DNA of 64,000 nt from Helicoverpa zea (taxonomy: Eukaryota > Arthropoda > Insecta > Lepidoptera > Noctuidae): contig NC_061475.1 of NCBI RefSeq assembly GCF_022581195.2, positions 3,348,001 through 3,412,000 of the forward strand, in the 5' to 3' direction. A program made the translations under genes and the position numbers. How positions within the stretch are numbered: position 1 is the first letter of the stretch; each line of letters opens with the position of its first letter. Below the pieces are notes generated by a model, which worked only from the letters and a program-made list of their open reading frames with translations, was not told the origin of the DNA and did not search any database. Below are positions 22,936 through 34,010 of this stretch, one piece after another.

Positions 22936-23587
22936 GGCATCGTTCAGACCAAACGTATTGTCGGCCGCTGACTGTGAGCGCGCGTTACGCAGTTTATTGC
23001 CTTTCCATATATATTGAAATTGTCGTTCACACCGAACCGACTATACGCTATTACGTCGTCTGTTGTCGCTGACTCTCAGTGGCCGTTATTTTACTACGCG
23101 ACTATGCACGGCGGATGCGGATTGGCTACGCGGACGCAGTTGCCGAATAGCGCCGCTCCGCCGCTCGAGAAACAAACTTCAATGAGGACAGACGTGACAC
23201 GTGACACCTCGCGATGTTCGACACCGAAAAGTTTATTGCAGAAGTACATTCTAGAGAATGTATTTGGAATGCGAATTCAGAAGAATCTAGTGATAGAAAC
23301 TTACGAAGATGCGCTTGGGAAGACATAGCATCTGTTATGTATGAAGATTGGGGGGTTCAAATACTGAGCTCTTTTATGTGTAGAATAGTCAGCCGCTCAG
23401 CGTACGCATCTAGTGTGAACCTACACGAGCCTATTCTTTTGTTCACACATGTAGCGCATCGTACGCTATAGCTTACTGTCGGTTTGATGAGTACGCTTAC
23501 TGCAGATTGAGTCGACGTTCACACTGGGGCAGACAGTGAGTATACTCACAGTAAGCGGCGGACAATACGTTTGGTGTGAACAATCCC
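22936..23587 (+). mobile_element. PIF/Harbinger-like element, 652 bp, with MADF fragment
   Basis: The left terminus GGCATCGTTCAGACCAAACG, then TATTGTCGGCCGCT, matches the reverse of the right end (GGGATTGTTCACACCAAACG, then TATTGTCCGCCGCT). TTA flanks both sides (22933-22935 and 23588-23590). It carries the start of a MADF-domain ORF at 23214. Harbinger elements normally encode a transposase plus a Myb/SANT or MADF-like DNA-binding protein. The transposase is gone. Confidence 0.82.
23214..23355 (+). pseudogene. MADF-domain ORF fragment of a Harbinger element
   Basis: It begins MFDTEKFIAEVHSRECIWNA, followed by SEESSDRNLRRCAWEDIA and a terminal YEDWG. The spacing of FI..V, CIW, the RN..R block and W..IA is that of the MADF (Adf-1-like Myb/SANT) DNA-binding domain. 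Only about the first half of the domain remains. The frame then runs on to 23471 without homology. The family reading is from the motif pattern. Confidence 0.65.
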
Positions 23588-23959
23588 TTACGGTAAAAAA
23601 GAAAAACAAAAGTGCTTTATTTACTATCCGGTTTTACACACTTGTACATATGTAGGTACATATGTCGAACCGTATCGAACATAAACATTACATTTTCAGA
23701 ATTCGCACTGCAAGTAAAAATATATTTTTTTTCTATAAGTTCAAGAGGGATTTGTATGAATCAACTTCCTTATAGGCATAGTAGCATTTTGTTCTTGTTA
23801 GGTATATGGGATACAGAGTTTTCAATAACCCTCTGTTTATCAATTATGCATTTTTTTAAAAACGTATTATAATGAAATCAAGTAATTTTGAGCAGATCTC
23901 TGCTCTTCTATTTGTCTAGCAACTTAGGGGTAAAACATGGGTCACCCAGTTTGTATCTA

Positions 23960-24124
23960 GCTTGATGAAGGTACTTACCCGTACCCCAGCGGGGGCGGAT
24001 TGATCGAAAGAGTTACCGCGGCCCTGATACATAAAACAGCTACAAAGGAACACGATGGAGTTTTAGTCAGTAAAAGTCTGACACTCCCTCACCGCTGCTA
24101 ACCAACAGCGGAAGGGGTCATTTG
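23960..24124 (+). repeat. interspersed repeat with GTTACCGCGGCCCTG and GTCTGACACTCCCTCAC
   Basis: It shares CGAAAGAGTTACCGCGGCCC, TTTTAGTCAGTAA, GTCTGACACTCCCTCAC and AGCGG.AGG.GTCATTTGA with 48622-48775 (+) and 52559-52705 (-). The class is unresolved, perhaps the 3' part of a non-LTR element. Confidence 0.55.
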
Positions 24125-25250
24125 ACGATTGTTTCAATAGGAAAAAAGGTACTTAGCTGTTTCGTCAGGCTGTTGTTGAAAACGTGGAAAAAAGCTAATA
24201 ATAATTTATGTATTTATTTACAACATATACCCGTGTTGTTCTCAGCTCAGTATAATCTTCGCAAACGGTCCCCTGCCACAGTTACAGCGAGTTTGTGCCG
24301 CGAACACCAGGGGACTGACTAGGTGAAACTAGTTTACACGGCCTGACACTTTCAACTATATATTTTATGAAGTTTAAATTAGCTGTAACTTTTTTGACGT
24401 TAGTTTATATCATCGGGAGTTTATTTTGCGGAGAAAAGTAGGTAGGGTCGACTAATAAGGCACTATGACACGCTTACTTGCGGGAAGAAGTAGCGTTAGT
24501 AAAATAGAAATATTTACATAACTTGTACTGTAGGGAAGAAAACTAATTGTGAACACGTTTTTTAAAAAGGGGTTGTATTTAGTTTCTTGTCGGTTCTTCT
24601 CCATGAACACCCACTCCTTGTAACTGTGCTGTGTTGTAACTGTCTTTCGAAAAGTCAAGCTAGTTGCTTGACTTTTCGAAAGAGATTTACAGGCCTATTC
24701 TAAATATTAATAAAAAAAAATTGGTTGTCTGTAAAGTCGGTTTACTGACGATAGATGAACGTGACAACGTCATAAGAAAATACTGATGGAATGGTTGCAT
24801 TTTTCAAAAGAAAATTTTCATTTTATTTGTTTGATAGATATTTTGTATGGATGTAGAGAAGGAGGTTAATGGAAATCATAATTGAACTGATCAAGTTACA
24901 TTTATTTGTACGCATAAATACAATTATGTCAATTTTTTTTTTAAATATATTTATTTATTTTTTCCTAAGTTCCCTAAGTAATTTCATACTGGCTCAGTGA
25001 TTTAAAGAAAAAAAATATATTGATTGATTTAATTAAGAAATGGAAATTGGGATGGAATTAGATAATCAAAAGTGTTTCTAATTTAAAATATAGGTTAAAT
25101 TTTCTGGTTTGACAAGAAAAAACTACTTCGTACTGGTACTTTTCTTATTAACATTTTTTACCTCGAATTTAATTTATTCTTTAATTAAATGAAAAACATT
25201 TTTTATAAAAAAGAAAAATATATTTTATAAAAATTGGTGTCAAATAAATT
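24125..25250. other. AT-rich intergenic DNA with one perfect hairpin
   Basis: Apart from the hairpin at 24644-24682 there are only A/T runs (24710-25240) and no ORF with coding character. Confidence 0.4.
24644..24682. repeat. perfect 17-bp inverted repeat, 5-nt loop
   Basis: CTTTCGAAAAGTCAAGC at 24644-24660 pairs exactly with 24666-24682 across TAGTT. No flanking duplication or homologous copy was seen. Confidence 0.8.
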
Positions 25251-25391
25251 GGCCCGAAGTGTTTCGTCGTCCTGACGTACGTCAACCGCAGCTAAGAACC
25301 AATCCCGAGTGACGGCTATGACGCGATGCGCTGCGGGCCAATCACCGCTTTACCGCCGCCCCCGCGCTCCCTTCATACCACCAAAGGGACC

Positions 25392-25450
25392 CAATAAATC
25401 ACTTCTGCGCAGGTGAAAGTCAGGGCTCGACTTCCGTGCCGGTAACCTTT
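25392..25450. repeat. repeat fragment (CACTTCTGCGC family)
   Basis: CACTTCTGCGCAGGTGAAAG, then GGGCTCGA and CGTGCCGGTAAC, align with 29551-29605, so this is an interspersed repeat rather than a unique regulatory site. It lies in a GC-rich patch, 25255-25450. Confidence 0.45.
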
Positions 25451-25782
25451 ACGTAAACCTTATTATTATAGTTTTGTTATAGCATAACCTACAATCGCTG
25501 CACTAGCGGACTGATGCTATTTATTTTAATTATGAAAGCACGAATATTCGACAATATATCACTGAACATATATTTAATATTGAAAGAATCATTACCTATA
25601 TCGTCGCAATTATCGTTGCTATAAACAATTTACACCACATTCACTTTTCACTGCACTTCATACTTGACGAAAATATGTAAATATATTATTGAATAGCAGC
25701 TGTTTACGCGGACGCATCGCTTACTCAAGTGGGAGAGAGACAGATGTCGAACGCTGCCGAACGCGTAGGCCGATTGTGCGAT

Positions 25783-25836
25783 GGAACGCCTCAGAGCGAG
25801 GTAACGCCTCAGAGCGAGGTAACGCCTCAGAGCGAG
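25783..25836. repeat. 18-bp tandem repeat, three copies
   Basis: GTAACGCCTCAGAGCGAG is repeated at 25801-25818 and 25819-25836, with a first copy at 25783-25800 differing at one base. A partial fourth (GTAACGCCG) follows. Confidence 0.9.
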
Positions 25837-26412
25837 GTAACGCCGCATGAGTCATGTTTTTTCGTGCGTGCAGCCGGCTCCATCGATTTATAAGACGTTG
25901 TCACGTCAAAATGTTTGAATACATAAATGTATATATGTCGTAGCCATATCGTAGAATTGACCACTTCATGAAAAGCTTGAGCATTTCATGAAATGGTTGC
26001 GTTTCATGAAATGTTCATGTTAATTTGACCAGATCGTTAAATCGTCAACATTTCTCGATTTTGTCATCCACGTCTGGCCGTATGGTATAATAGGGTATCC
26101 ATAAAATATTTAATATAAATCCACAATATTTTGGGTAAGGGGGAAACTCGCGTAGCATAGGTAATTCGACCCATTGGAGTTTAATTTCATAAAATCTGGT
26201 AGTTGTGAAATTTTTCACAGCTCAAAATTGTCAGGAGGCAAAAACACTTAGGTTTTTTTCATAACTTCGATTGCAAATATAAAGAGTAAGAACTTGTTCC
26301 TGTCCTTTAAGTCCGACATACATAATAATTTAAATAAAATAGGAACTTTAGTAACATTTTAGGAATCTTAAAATAGAACACACTTAATCTTAAATGACAT
26401 AACCTGTAGGTT

Positions 26413-26768
26413 CACTGCCTCGTTGGTCTAGCTGTCGCAAGCGCAGCTGTCGAGCACGAGGTCTTGATTCCCGGGTCGAGCCGAAATCGCTTTGTGGGTT
26501 TTAGAGACTTTCACGAAACAGCCCGCAGCTTGGAAGTTGGTATTTGTGCATCGGAGAGCACGTAAATGTCGGTCCTGCGCCTGATCTCTCTCCGATCGTG
26601 TTGGATTGCCGTCCCATCGGGCTATGGAAGTGAAGGAATAGTGAGTGCAGCTGTGTCTGTGTGTCACCTCGCAAATTCTTGTGCACTATAATATGTCTCG
26701 CGCAGTTGGCTAATCTCCTTACATGAGAACAGCCGCTGTAGCCGATAATTGGCTAAGAGGACATTATT
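26413..26768 (+). mobile_element. SINE family 2, full copy with tRNA-like head
   Basis: The head carries an A-box-like TGGTCTAGCTG (26424-26434) and a B-box-like GGTCTTGATTC (26460-26470), so it is tRNA-derived. The body has the block CCATCGGGCTATG and ends with GCTAAGAGGACATTATT. Truncated copies are at 2475-2650 and 44770-44955. It lies inside the TIR element 25949-27709, so it is younger than that element. The antisense open frames here are chance. Confidence 0.75.
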
Positions 26769-27100
26769 GTTGCATACTATGTTGCAGACTATAGGGGTAG
26801 ACGAGTTTCCCCACCTTACCTAGGTCTGCGCTCAGCTGGCTCGTTTGGGATGCGTTCTGAGAGCGGTGGGTTCTTGTATCTGGTGGATGTTACACTCGCT
26901 ACTACTCGCAAGAAGTTATAAGGGTTACATCGCTGGTAAATAATTCCATGGGGTTTGGAGTAAGCAAATTAAACAGAAAAGTATGTTCCTGTCATATATA
27001 TTATTATTAATAACACAATAATAGTCAATAAATAGCTCAATGGGTTTCTTTGGGATATAAACCTATTTTTAATGTATTGAATCATTTTTAGTCGTCCACC

Positions 27101-27403
27101 TTATCCAACAGTTTTATGAACTTCCTTTAATATTTCAAAATACTTCTCCATCGGAATTATACGCATAGTAGGATCGTCGACGCATTTTTTATTAAATATA
27201 AGATATTCCTCATCTGCAGTTTCCATAACGTCATATTTTGACAGCCAGTAATAGTCCATGGACGTCTTTGGCGTGGTCACCCTACTGTTCTTGATTTGTT
27301 TTATAACCTTATAATTAAAAACGTTGTTATAATTCACCAACGTAGAATTATTTAATATTATTATTATTTTCGTCGTACACTCTTTTGTCACTTTCTTCCT
27401 CAA
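27101..27403 (-). pseudogene. integrase-like ORF relic (KRBA2/Ginger-type wording)
   Basis: The minus-strand frame has YYWLSKYDV, a block ending in EEYLIFNK, and EKYFEILKEVHKTVG before a TAA. Immediately after the stop the same frame reads GGRLKMIQYIKNRF, so the stop replaces the His expected in the GHGGR motif that opens the zinc-binding H2C2 part of many integrases. The wording matches integrase proteins often labelled KRAB-A domain-containing 2-like in insects, probably from Ginger-type DNA transposons. The catalytic core is missing. Identity comes from memory of the motif pattern. Confidence 0.55.
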
Positions 27404-28095
27404 ACGAATTATTCAATTTTTCGCTGCGAGAATTTTCAATGCAGTCAACGGCCGCCATCTTCAAACGTAAATAAAGCGCTGGCAGCGCCCCTAGGGGCAA
27501 TTTACATAACTATTTTACGATGTGATCAATTAATTTTGATAATTTCATGAAGAAGCCGAGCTTTTAGTTGCACATATCGAGAAACGATTTCTCATCATTG
27601 ATTTGCCCAAGTCACATCATGATGTGGCCAATAAACAGTGAAACATTTCATGAAACGGGACCATTTCATGAAATGGTCGAGTCATTTCATGAAGTGGTCA
27701 AGTCTACGATAAGGCCACCACATATATATCTCTTATAATTGGAAGAAAATATTTTAATTGCTAATTCAGAAGACAGGAAGAAAAACTTGAGTTAAACATA
27801 GGATATGTACCTAGTATCCTTTAATAACTTCAACTACTAAAACATAACTAAAATCGAAACAACTTTCAACAAAAACACCACATGAAAGTCACTAACACTT
27901 CAATTATATCGTTAATCATATCGATATATCGATCTTTCGAAACCTTTTCAATAACAAACAAAACATAAGCACTCATTTTGAAGTATTTATCGTCGAACAA
28001 GTTATATGTAGTTTTTAAGGGACACTTAACCATAGTTTAAGATATATTCTCTTGTAAACAGTTGTGAAGCCACGTAATAACGTTAGTAACAATGT

Positions 28096-28190
28096 CACTC
28101 ACACACGCATGTGCTCGAAGCACGACACTCAGTACTGACAGCACCGATAGCGCCGGTAAGATCTCGTCGATGTACATGCGTGTGTGAGTG
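28096..28190. repeat. perfect 17-bp inverted repeat around a 61-bp loop
   Basis: CACTCACACACGCATGT (28096-28112) is inverted exactly at 28174-28190. The loop is CG-rich and includes ACCGATAGCGCCGGT. It could be a tiny fold-back element. Confidence 0.75.
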
Positions 28191-28830
28191 GGGCACTTGT
28201 TAGGGAGTTTGTTGCGCCACTTCTTTTTCCCAGCAAAAACACAGGAAGTGGTGAAAGGTGGGCGTTTTGGGGGCTGTCTTTTGTAAATTCCTGACGTTCA
28301 AAAACTGTTGTCTTGCAGCTAAGTTTGAATAAATGATTTTTGATTTTAATTTAGTTACATTTATATGAACGTTAATATGTAGCTTTACAACTACTATGTA
28401 CCCAAACCTATAAGATGTACAATAGCCAGCAAATACTTTAGCACTAAACTACTTGAACTGAGTAGACCAGTGAATGCAAGTCTTTGAAAGAACTTTATAT
28501 AAAGCTAAAGTGGTAACAATGAGAAAGTTTAGTCCCACCGGTTTCAGAAATAAGTAGGAATTGTTCGTGCGCTCGCTTTGTGTGCTCCGAGATAGCTGAA
28601 AGTTTTTTTTGGATTAGTCATGTTGTTATTGTAACTTAAGAAGGTTCTTGTATGTACGTGTGGTCTACAACTTGTAATATGTTCATTTATTAAGCAAATG
28701 AGCATAGAAATTAAGTAAGGTTTGATAAAATGGTGTTTCTTAGTTGACCCGTTTCTCGGTCTGTTATTTAGTTATTTTTGAGTCCACGTTGTTATCAAAA
28801 GCAAACTCGTAAGCATTTTACAATAAATTA
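28191..28830. other. intergenic DNA without recognised features
   Basis: AT-rich, no ORF and no repeat with ends. Confidence 0.35.
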
Positions 28831-28905
28831 TCATCATCATCATCATCATCTCAGCCATAGGACGTCCACTGCTGAACATAGGCCTGCCCCTTTGATCTCC
28901 ACAGA
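28831..28905 (-). mobile_element. antisense 3' end of a retroposon with (TCA)n
   Basis: The run TCATCATCATCATCATC leads into GGACGTCCACTGCTGAACAT and AGGCCTGCCCC, the antisense of the CAGCAGTGGAC retroposon tail seen in sense at 58795-58835. Probably an RTE-type LINE or a SINE using its tail. Confidence 0.6.
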
Positions 28906-29040
28906 TAAATTAATTATAGCTCAACTAAAAGTTATCTACCAACTACAGAAAGCAATTACTAAAGAACTTTGTAGTTTTAGATATTCAAATGTTTTGTAAC
29001 ATAGTATTAGACCATAGCTTCCCATAACTAAGTATATCAG

Positions 29041-29695
29041 GTGTATCGGTCGGGTATATCTAATCGGGATTTTTTTTGACACTTTATTTTTCGTTTTCAT
29101 AATTTAGTTAGAACATTAGGTATTTGTAAAGCCGAGATAAAGTACGAAGTGTCAATGACCCTGGATAGCCCTAGCGATCAAAATAAAGGTTGCCGTTCTT
29201 ACCAAAACCTTTAACTAAAACAAGGAAGAATATTTGGACAAGGCAAAATGACACAATGAAATTTATCTCTATAACAATAAGGCCCATAGTCAAACGTTCA
29301 CGTCATGAAAAGAAAAGGAATAGTTGTGTGTCAACGGGATCATTGCTGCCAACCTAACTCTTTAGATATCAAATTTGGAACTAGGTACATATTAATGTTT
29401 TTAAATGTTGTTTTCTACTCTTTACAATTACTTAAAATAATTGTAATAAAAAACTGTAATAAATATTCGATTTTACAGGATTGAATAATGCGCAATTCTT
29501 ACGTTTTTTATTTGATCTTTCTAGCCATCACTTGTTTTTAAAGGGTTTTTTCACTTCTGCGCTGATGTAGGTCAGAGCTCAAGATTCGTGCCGATAACTA
29601 TACATTGTTCGAAAAAAAAATGCTTTTATATTTTTTTTCTTTGCGTTAATCGACATATATTAACCAGTAAATTGATGTGATTAGGCATGACACAC
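29041..29695. mobile_element. degraded relative of the 41.0 kb MITE
   Basis: Shared blocks with 41002-41410: GCCGAGATAAAG (GCAGAGATAAAG there), GTTAATCGACATATATTAAC, CCAGTA, then TGTGATTA and ATGACACAC. It is interrupted by other sequence at about 29160-29600, including the CACTTCTGCGC repeat fragment. Confidence 0.45.
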
Positions 29696-29699
29696 TTTC

Positions 29700-30394
29700 T
29701 ACATGCATCCCTACCATGGATTATTTAAATAATGTGCTGATATTTAACAGAATTGATGCAAGCGAAGTTTCAGAGGAAAACGTCTTACGTAATAATTAAC
29801 CCAAGACCGTTTGATGTAGGTAGGGTTTTTAATTAGAACGCTGTTTCTATTTTCTTTTTCAAGGAAAACATTCCCCCACATAAGCAATTTCTTTTGTATT
29901 GTACACGTGCGTTTGAGAATGGTTTTGAAATGATGATATGTATTCGTAGGTACAAAAAATGTCTATATATATGATGTTATGTAAAAGCCCCAGCGATATA
30001 ACCATTCATTTATCATATCAAACATGCCTAAATTATTTATTTGGTTTTACTATTTTACCTACATTATAATAAATCTCCTGAAAGTTTTCCCACTCTTAAA
30101 CAAAATCAAATTATTTTTCATTCACGTCGTAGAAAATACACCATATCCTAGAACATATCTAATTCTTAGAAACACCCGGAATATAAACACGTGTTTTCAT
30201 CTTATTTGCATCTTGAATACAGCCTCCGTAAATACATGTATGGGGCTTAACTAAAATCCGCTTTGCATTTGCTATTCAACAATATAGGCTATGAAATGCT
30301 GCATAGTATTCAGCTGAGTCTGCATGAATGTAAGGCTGTGGGTACACTTATAACATTCATAAAATAATAATTAAAGAGAAACATAGGTATCTAC
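29700..30394. other. intergenic DNA without recognised features
   Basis: The 76-codon frame at 30024-30254 is AT-driven and lacks any domain. Confidence 0.35.
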
Positions 30395-30577
30395 GATTAG
30401 TCAGAAGTCAGTAAGTCTGACACCAGTCTTACCAAGGGGTATTTTGGGTTGGCCGGGTAACTGGATTGAAGAAGTTAGATAGGCAGTCGCTCCTTGTAAA
30501 ACACTGGTACTCGGCTGCATCCGATCAGACTAAAAGTCGACCCAAACTAAGTCGGGAAAGGCTCGGAAGATGATGAT
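30395..30577 (+). mobile_element. SINE family 1, 5'-truncated sense copy
   Basis: AGTCAGAAGTCAGTAAGTCT leads through ACCAAGGGGTATT, ACACTGGTACTCGGCTGCAT and ends AAGGCTCGGAAGATGATGA. It is moderately diverged. Confidence 0.75.
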
Positions 30578-32699
30578 GATATAGAATTTTCAACTCTTTC
30601 TTTAAAAAAATATCACATTTATTTCATTTTTCAGGTACGTGGTTTTTTTCCCTTGATCCCGCATGCCCAGCGCGTTGAGAATCAAGTCCCCATCAGCGGA
30701 CGTTTTGCTTCTGTGACGACCAATTGTAAACAGTTAAACCGCAACGATTTGGTTAAATTGGAAGTACCTATACAATAAAAATAATGAACTAATTCGAATA
30801 AAATTTATATAAAAACTCAAAAACGTTTATTCAAATTAGGCTCATAAATCAGCACTTTTCGAAAATCAAAAATAAATAGCCCCCGAAACGCCCGCCCTTC
30901 ACCACTTCCTAAGTGTTTTTGCTGGGAAGTCTATTAGGTTGGAAGAACCAGAATTTATACATAACAAGTTAACACAACATATATTTTATAATTAAAATTT
31001 GCCCATGAAATCTGCTAGCTAATGTTATATCAAACAAATTCGCGCCCAGAATCTACCGTGAAATAAAGAGCACGGGTGTGACCAACTCCTAACTAATTCA
31101 CCACTCCCGTACTCTCACCAATAGAACTTAATTAAAAGCTGCAACTTGCAGACATAATTAAGTAAAATTTTCATTAGTATTCGTTTGTTGTAGAGTGCGT
31201 TCTTATTGCTTTGAGAAAAGAAAGAACGTTTTAATTAGTCGTTTTGTTGTTCTTTAGATGTGGGTTAAGTGGTAATAACCTCGAGATTAACTTTTACTTG
31301 TTCAAATTATTTAAAATTCTGAGAAAAGTAATTAAATGATCCTGTGTTTGGTACAAAGTGTAAGTACCTACCTACTTATTCTATTACAATTTTCAAAGAA
31401 GTCCATGAAGAAAAGCAGCAAGTAATGTTTATACTTATTCACGGCTTTTGTATGACTCTTATTAATATTCATTAGTTATTCAAAAAACAATTTAGAACAC
31501 TAAATAAAATCCCATTTCTCAAGCTGCATATAAAACATTTTCCTTACAAATTCCCCTTCGCATTTCTTGCTGGAAGTACCAACAACATATAGGTAACGCT
31601 GTTTACCTTCTCTTCTTGACCGGGCGACCGCACCGACTTTCTGAACACACCAACATAACGCAAGTTCTTCGAAACTTACGCAACTTTAGAATTACTTGGA
31701 CAACTTAACTCGAACTTAGCTCGACTTAAGACTTTCAATTGCCATAAAATATGGGGAGGATGCAACGAAGTTTATTATGTAACTATTTGTGTTTTTGTTT
31801 ATGGGATCGCGGTTAAACTAAAATTGGTGAAACGCTGACTTAGGTAAAACTAAGTTAAGCTTTTAACTGCTTTTTCAATTACAAAGTGAACCTTTTAAGT
31901 TATAAGACTGAAGATGCTAGTTCATTAGTGCGAATTTTTGATTAATCAATCCTTCTCTATGTGAGGGGCTGTAAAGGGCTGTAGATGATGATGAATTTCA
32001 TCCACATCTTAAGTAAGAACTTTTCAGGTATCTAGACATGAGGTTTACAACTTGTATGATTTATTTTGGTTTGCACTAACCTGTAGAAGTTAGAACATTC
32101 GTAGAGACATTTTTAAATGTCATGTTAATTTGTAAATGAATCAAGTTTCATATACTTTCTAAAGTATATCTACCAATAATCACACAAAATCAGTTCTCAG
32201 AATCGACGGTAAAATTATTTATTGGTCACATTACGAGTGTAACTTCTCCCAAACTTTCTTCCCTGCAATAACTTAGTTTAGGGTGAAATATGTTTCATCT
32301 AGTTTTTTCAAAGCCAAACCGATACAATATTGAAAACCTAAATTACTTGAACTGTTTATACGTGGCCTGAATAGAAAAAGTCTTGAGAAAAACATTTATT
32401 CATGAAAGCTGGTAAGGTATTTTTTTGGTTCTGAAAAATGTTTTTGATCCCAGATTTATTTTCTGAAGCCTGGTTTGCGGATTACAATGGGTACATTTAT
32501 GTAGACGTAGGTGAGTTCGAGTGGTCTTGTGAATATTTTTAGCTTAAACGGTTTAGAGAATATTTTAATAAATCGGCTGAACTAATAAGATAACATTTAT
32601 TCTATCGACTGAAAAATTTGAAAATAGGTACTGCCTCATTTAGGTAGGCACTCATTATTCGATGTTGGTTAATGAATTGGTCTTGTGATACGCACTTAA
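30578..32699. other. intergenic DNA without recognised features
   Basis: About 2.1 kb with no ORF of coding character. A short GGGCTGTAGATGATGATGAA remnant near 31975-31997 may be a retroposon tail. Confidence 0.4.
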
Positions 32700-32703
32700 A
32701 AAA

Positions 32704-32906
32704 ACTTTTTACAAAAAAACAAAACCGACTCCCAAAAACACTGAAAAGCAAAAAAAACTATTCCTAGGTGCATCGGCCTAGAAGTCCGTGTCTAATGGAT
32801 GTAACTAAGTTTATTTCGCCACCGACTTCTAGGCCGATGCACCTAGGAATAGTTTTTTTTTGCTTTTCAGTGTTTTTGGGAGTCGGTTTCATTTTTTTGT
32901 AAAAAG
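32704..32906. mobile_element. fold-back element A, arms about 86 bp
   Basis: The left arm (to 32789) and right arm (32821-32906) are near-perfect inverses and contain ACCGACTCCC, ACACTGAAAAGC, TTCCTAGGTGCATC and GGCCTAGAAGTC. The 31-nt centre contains TAATGGATG. A homologous element in opposite orientation is at 37455-37645. Confidence 0.8.
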
Positions 32907-33299
32907 TTTTTTTTTTATTTTTAGCTTTTCAGTGACAAGCACAGTTGTCACTATCCGCATAAGTGGAAAGTTCTCATCACTACGAACAAATTAAGCCCAA
33001 ACACGATGTAGTTTACATATTCAGTTGTCAAGTTCCCTCGACCTTCTCTGGTCTTCATCATCAGGTCAGCTTCAAACCTTCACGGTTGCATAATGTTAGC
33101 AGGCATACGCCTTAGTGTCAAGTTTTTACCCTGCGTATGCCTACAATTTTCGAAAGTTGCTCTCGATTTCTCAGGGTTTCCATCATCAGATCCTGACCTG
33201 GTGATTATGGGACCACCTGGGAGGTAAACTCTAACAAACAAAAAAAAATTTTGCAAAACGGTCCAGGTGTCTCCGAGTAATCGGTGAACATACATAAAA

Positions 33300-33450
33300 A
33301 AAAAAGATCCCGACGAATTGAGAACCTCCTTCTTTTTGGGAAGTCGGTTAAAAATCAACATTCGTAATCCTCGACATATTTTACTGACAAATTCAATTTT
33401 AAAATTGAAATGATTTTTACCTTCTTTTTATGAAGTCGGTTAATTAAAAA
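33300..33450. repeat. repeat with AAGTCGGTT and GAGAACCTCC
   Basis: GAATTGAGAACCTCCTTC and GGGAAGTCGGTTA, repeated again as TGAAGTCGGTTAA near 33430, match in reverse 37305-37350 (CCGACTTC, then GGAGGAGGTTCTCAATTCG). This repeat is associated with both fold-back elements. Confidence 0.55.
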
Positions 33451-33691
33451 TACCTTTTGCCTTTCTTTATACTCAGCCACACCTACACCCAGCTCTAAAC
33501 CGAAAGACAAACAAGCTTCAGGTGCAATTTCAACAGTGAACATACGTACTACGTATGTACGCATATTCCGAGGTAAAGTAAAACTTATGAACTAAAACAT
33601 AAACTGCAGCTTGCATAAAAATATTATGTATCATGGTTATAATGTTTTGGTTTTAAAATGTAATGAAGGAACATTTTTATGGAATAATCAT

Positions 33692-33993
33692 CATCCTCCG
33701 AGCCTTTTTCCCAATCATGTTGGGGTCGGCTTCCAGTCTAACCGGATTCAGCTGAGTACCAGTGCTTTACAAGAAGCGACTGCCTATCTGACCTCCTCAA
33801 CCCAGTTACCTGGGCAACCCGATACCCCTTGGTTAGACTGGTGTCAGACTTACTGGCTTCTGACTACCCGTAACGACTGCCAAGGATGTTCAATGACAGC
33901 CGGGACCTACAGTTTAACGTGCCATCCGAAACACAGTCAATGGTGTCTAAGATATACTTAGAAAGTACATACAAACTTAGAAAAGGAACTTAC
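33692..33993 (-). mobile_element. SINE family 1, antisense, 17-bp target duplication
   Basis: TTTTATGGAATAATCAT is perfect at 33675-33691 and 33994-34010. The copy runs CATCCTCCGAGCC to ACAAACTTAGAAAAGGAA, lacking the tRNA head. The 116-codon open frame across it is spurious. Confidence 0.9.
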
Positions 33994-34010
33994 TTTTATG
34001 GAATAATCAT

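Larger units (their letters stand above)
25949..27709 (-). mobile_element. TIR element with ATTTCATGAAAT motifs and integrase-like relic, 1.76 kb
   Basis: The left end TCGTAGAATTGACCACTTCA is mirrored by the right end (reverse strand TCGTAGACTTGACCACTTCA). TA flanks both (25947-25948 and 27710-27711). Just inside each end are two or three copies of the palindrome ATTTCATGAAAT or variants, as if binding sites for a transposase. The interior holds a minus-strand integrase-type ORF (27101-27403) and a SINE family 2 copy. Linking the ORF to these ends is inference. Confidence 0.7.

Noticed and set aside
25255..25450. CpG-rich promoter of an unseen gene
   Set aside because: Part of it is an interspersed repeat also at 29551, and no exon follows on either strand.
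25783..25845. CRISPR-like repeat array
   Set aside because: The repeats are directly abutting without spacers and the DNA is eukaryotic.
26424..26475. Second possible tRNA gene
   Set aside because: Same reason: head of SINE family 2, with truncated copies elsewhere in the window.
33611..33961. 116-codon ORF, the longest outside the host gene apart from its last exon
   Set aside because: It spans the antisense SINE with 17-bp target duplication and has no independent coding evidence.
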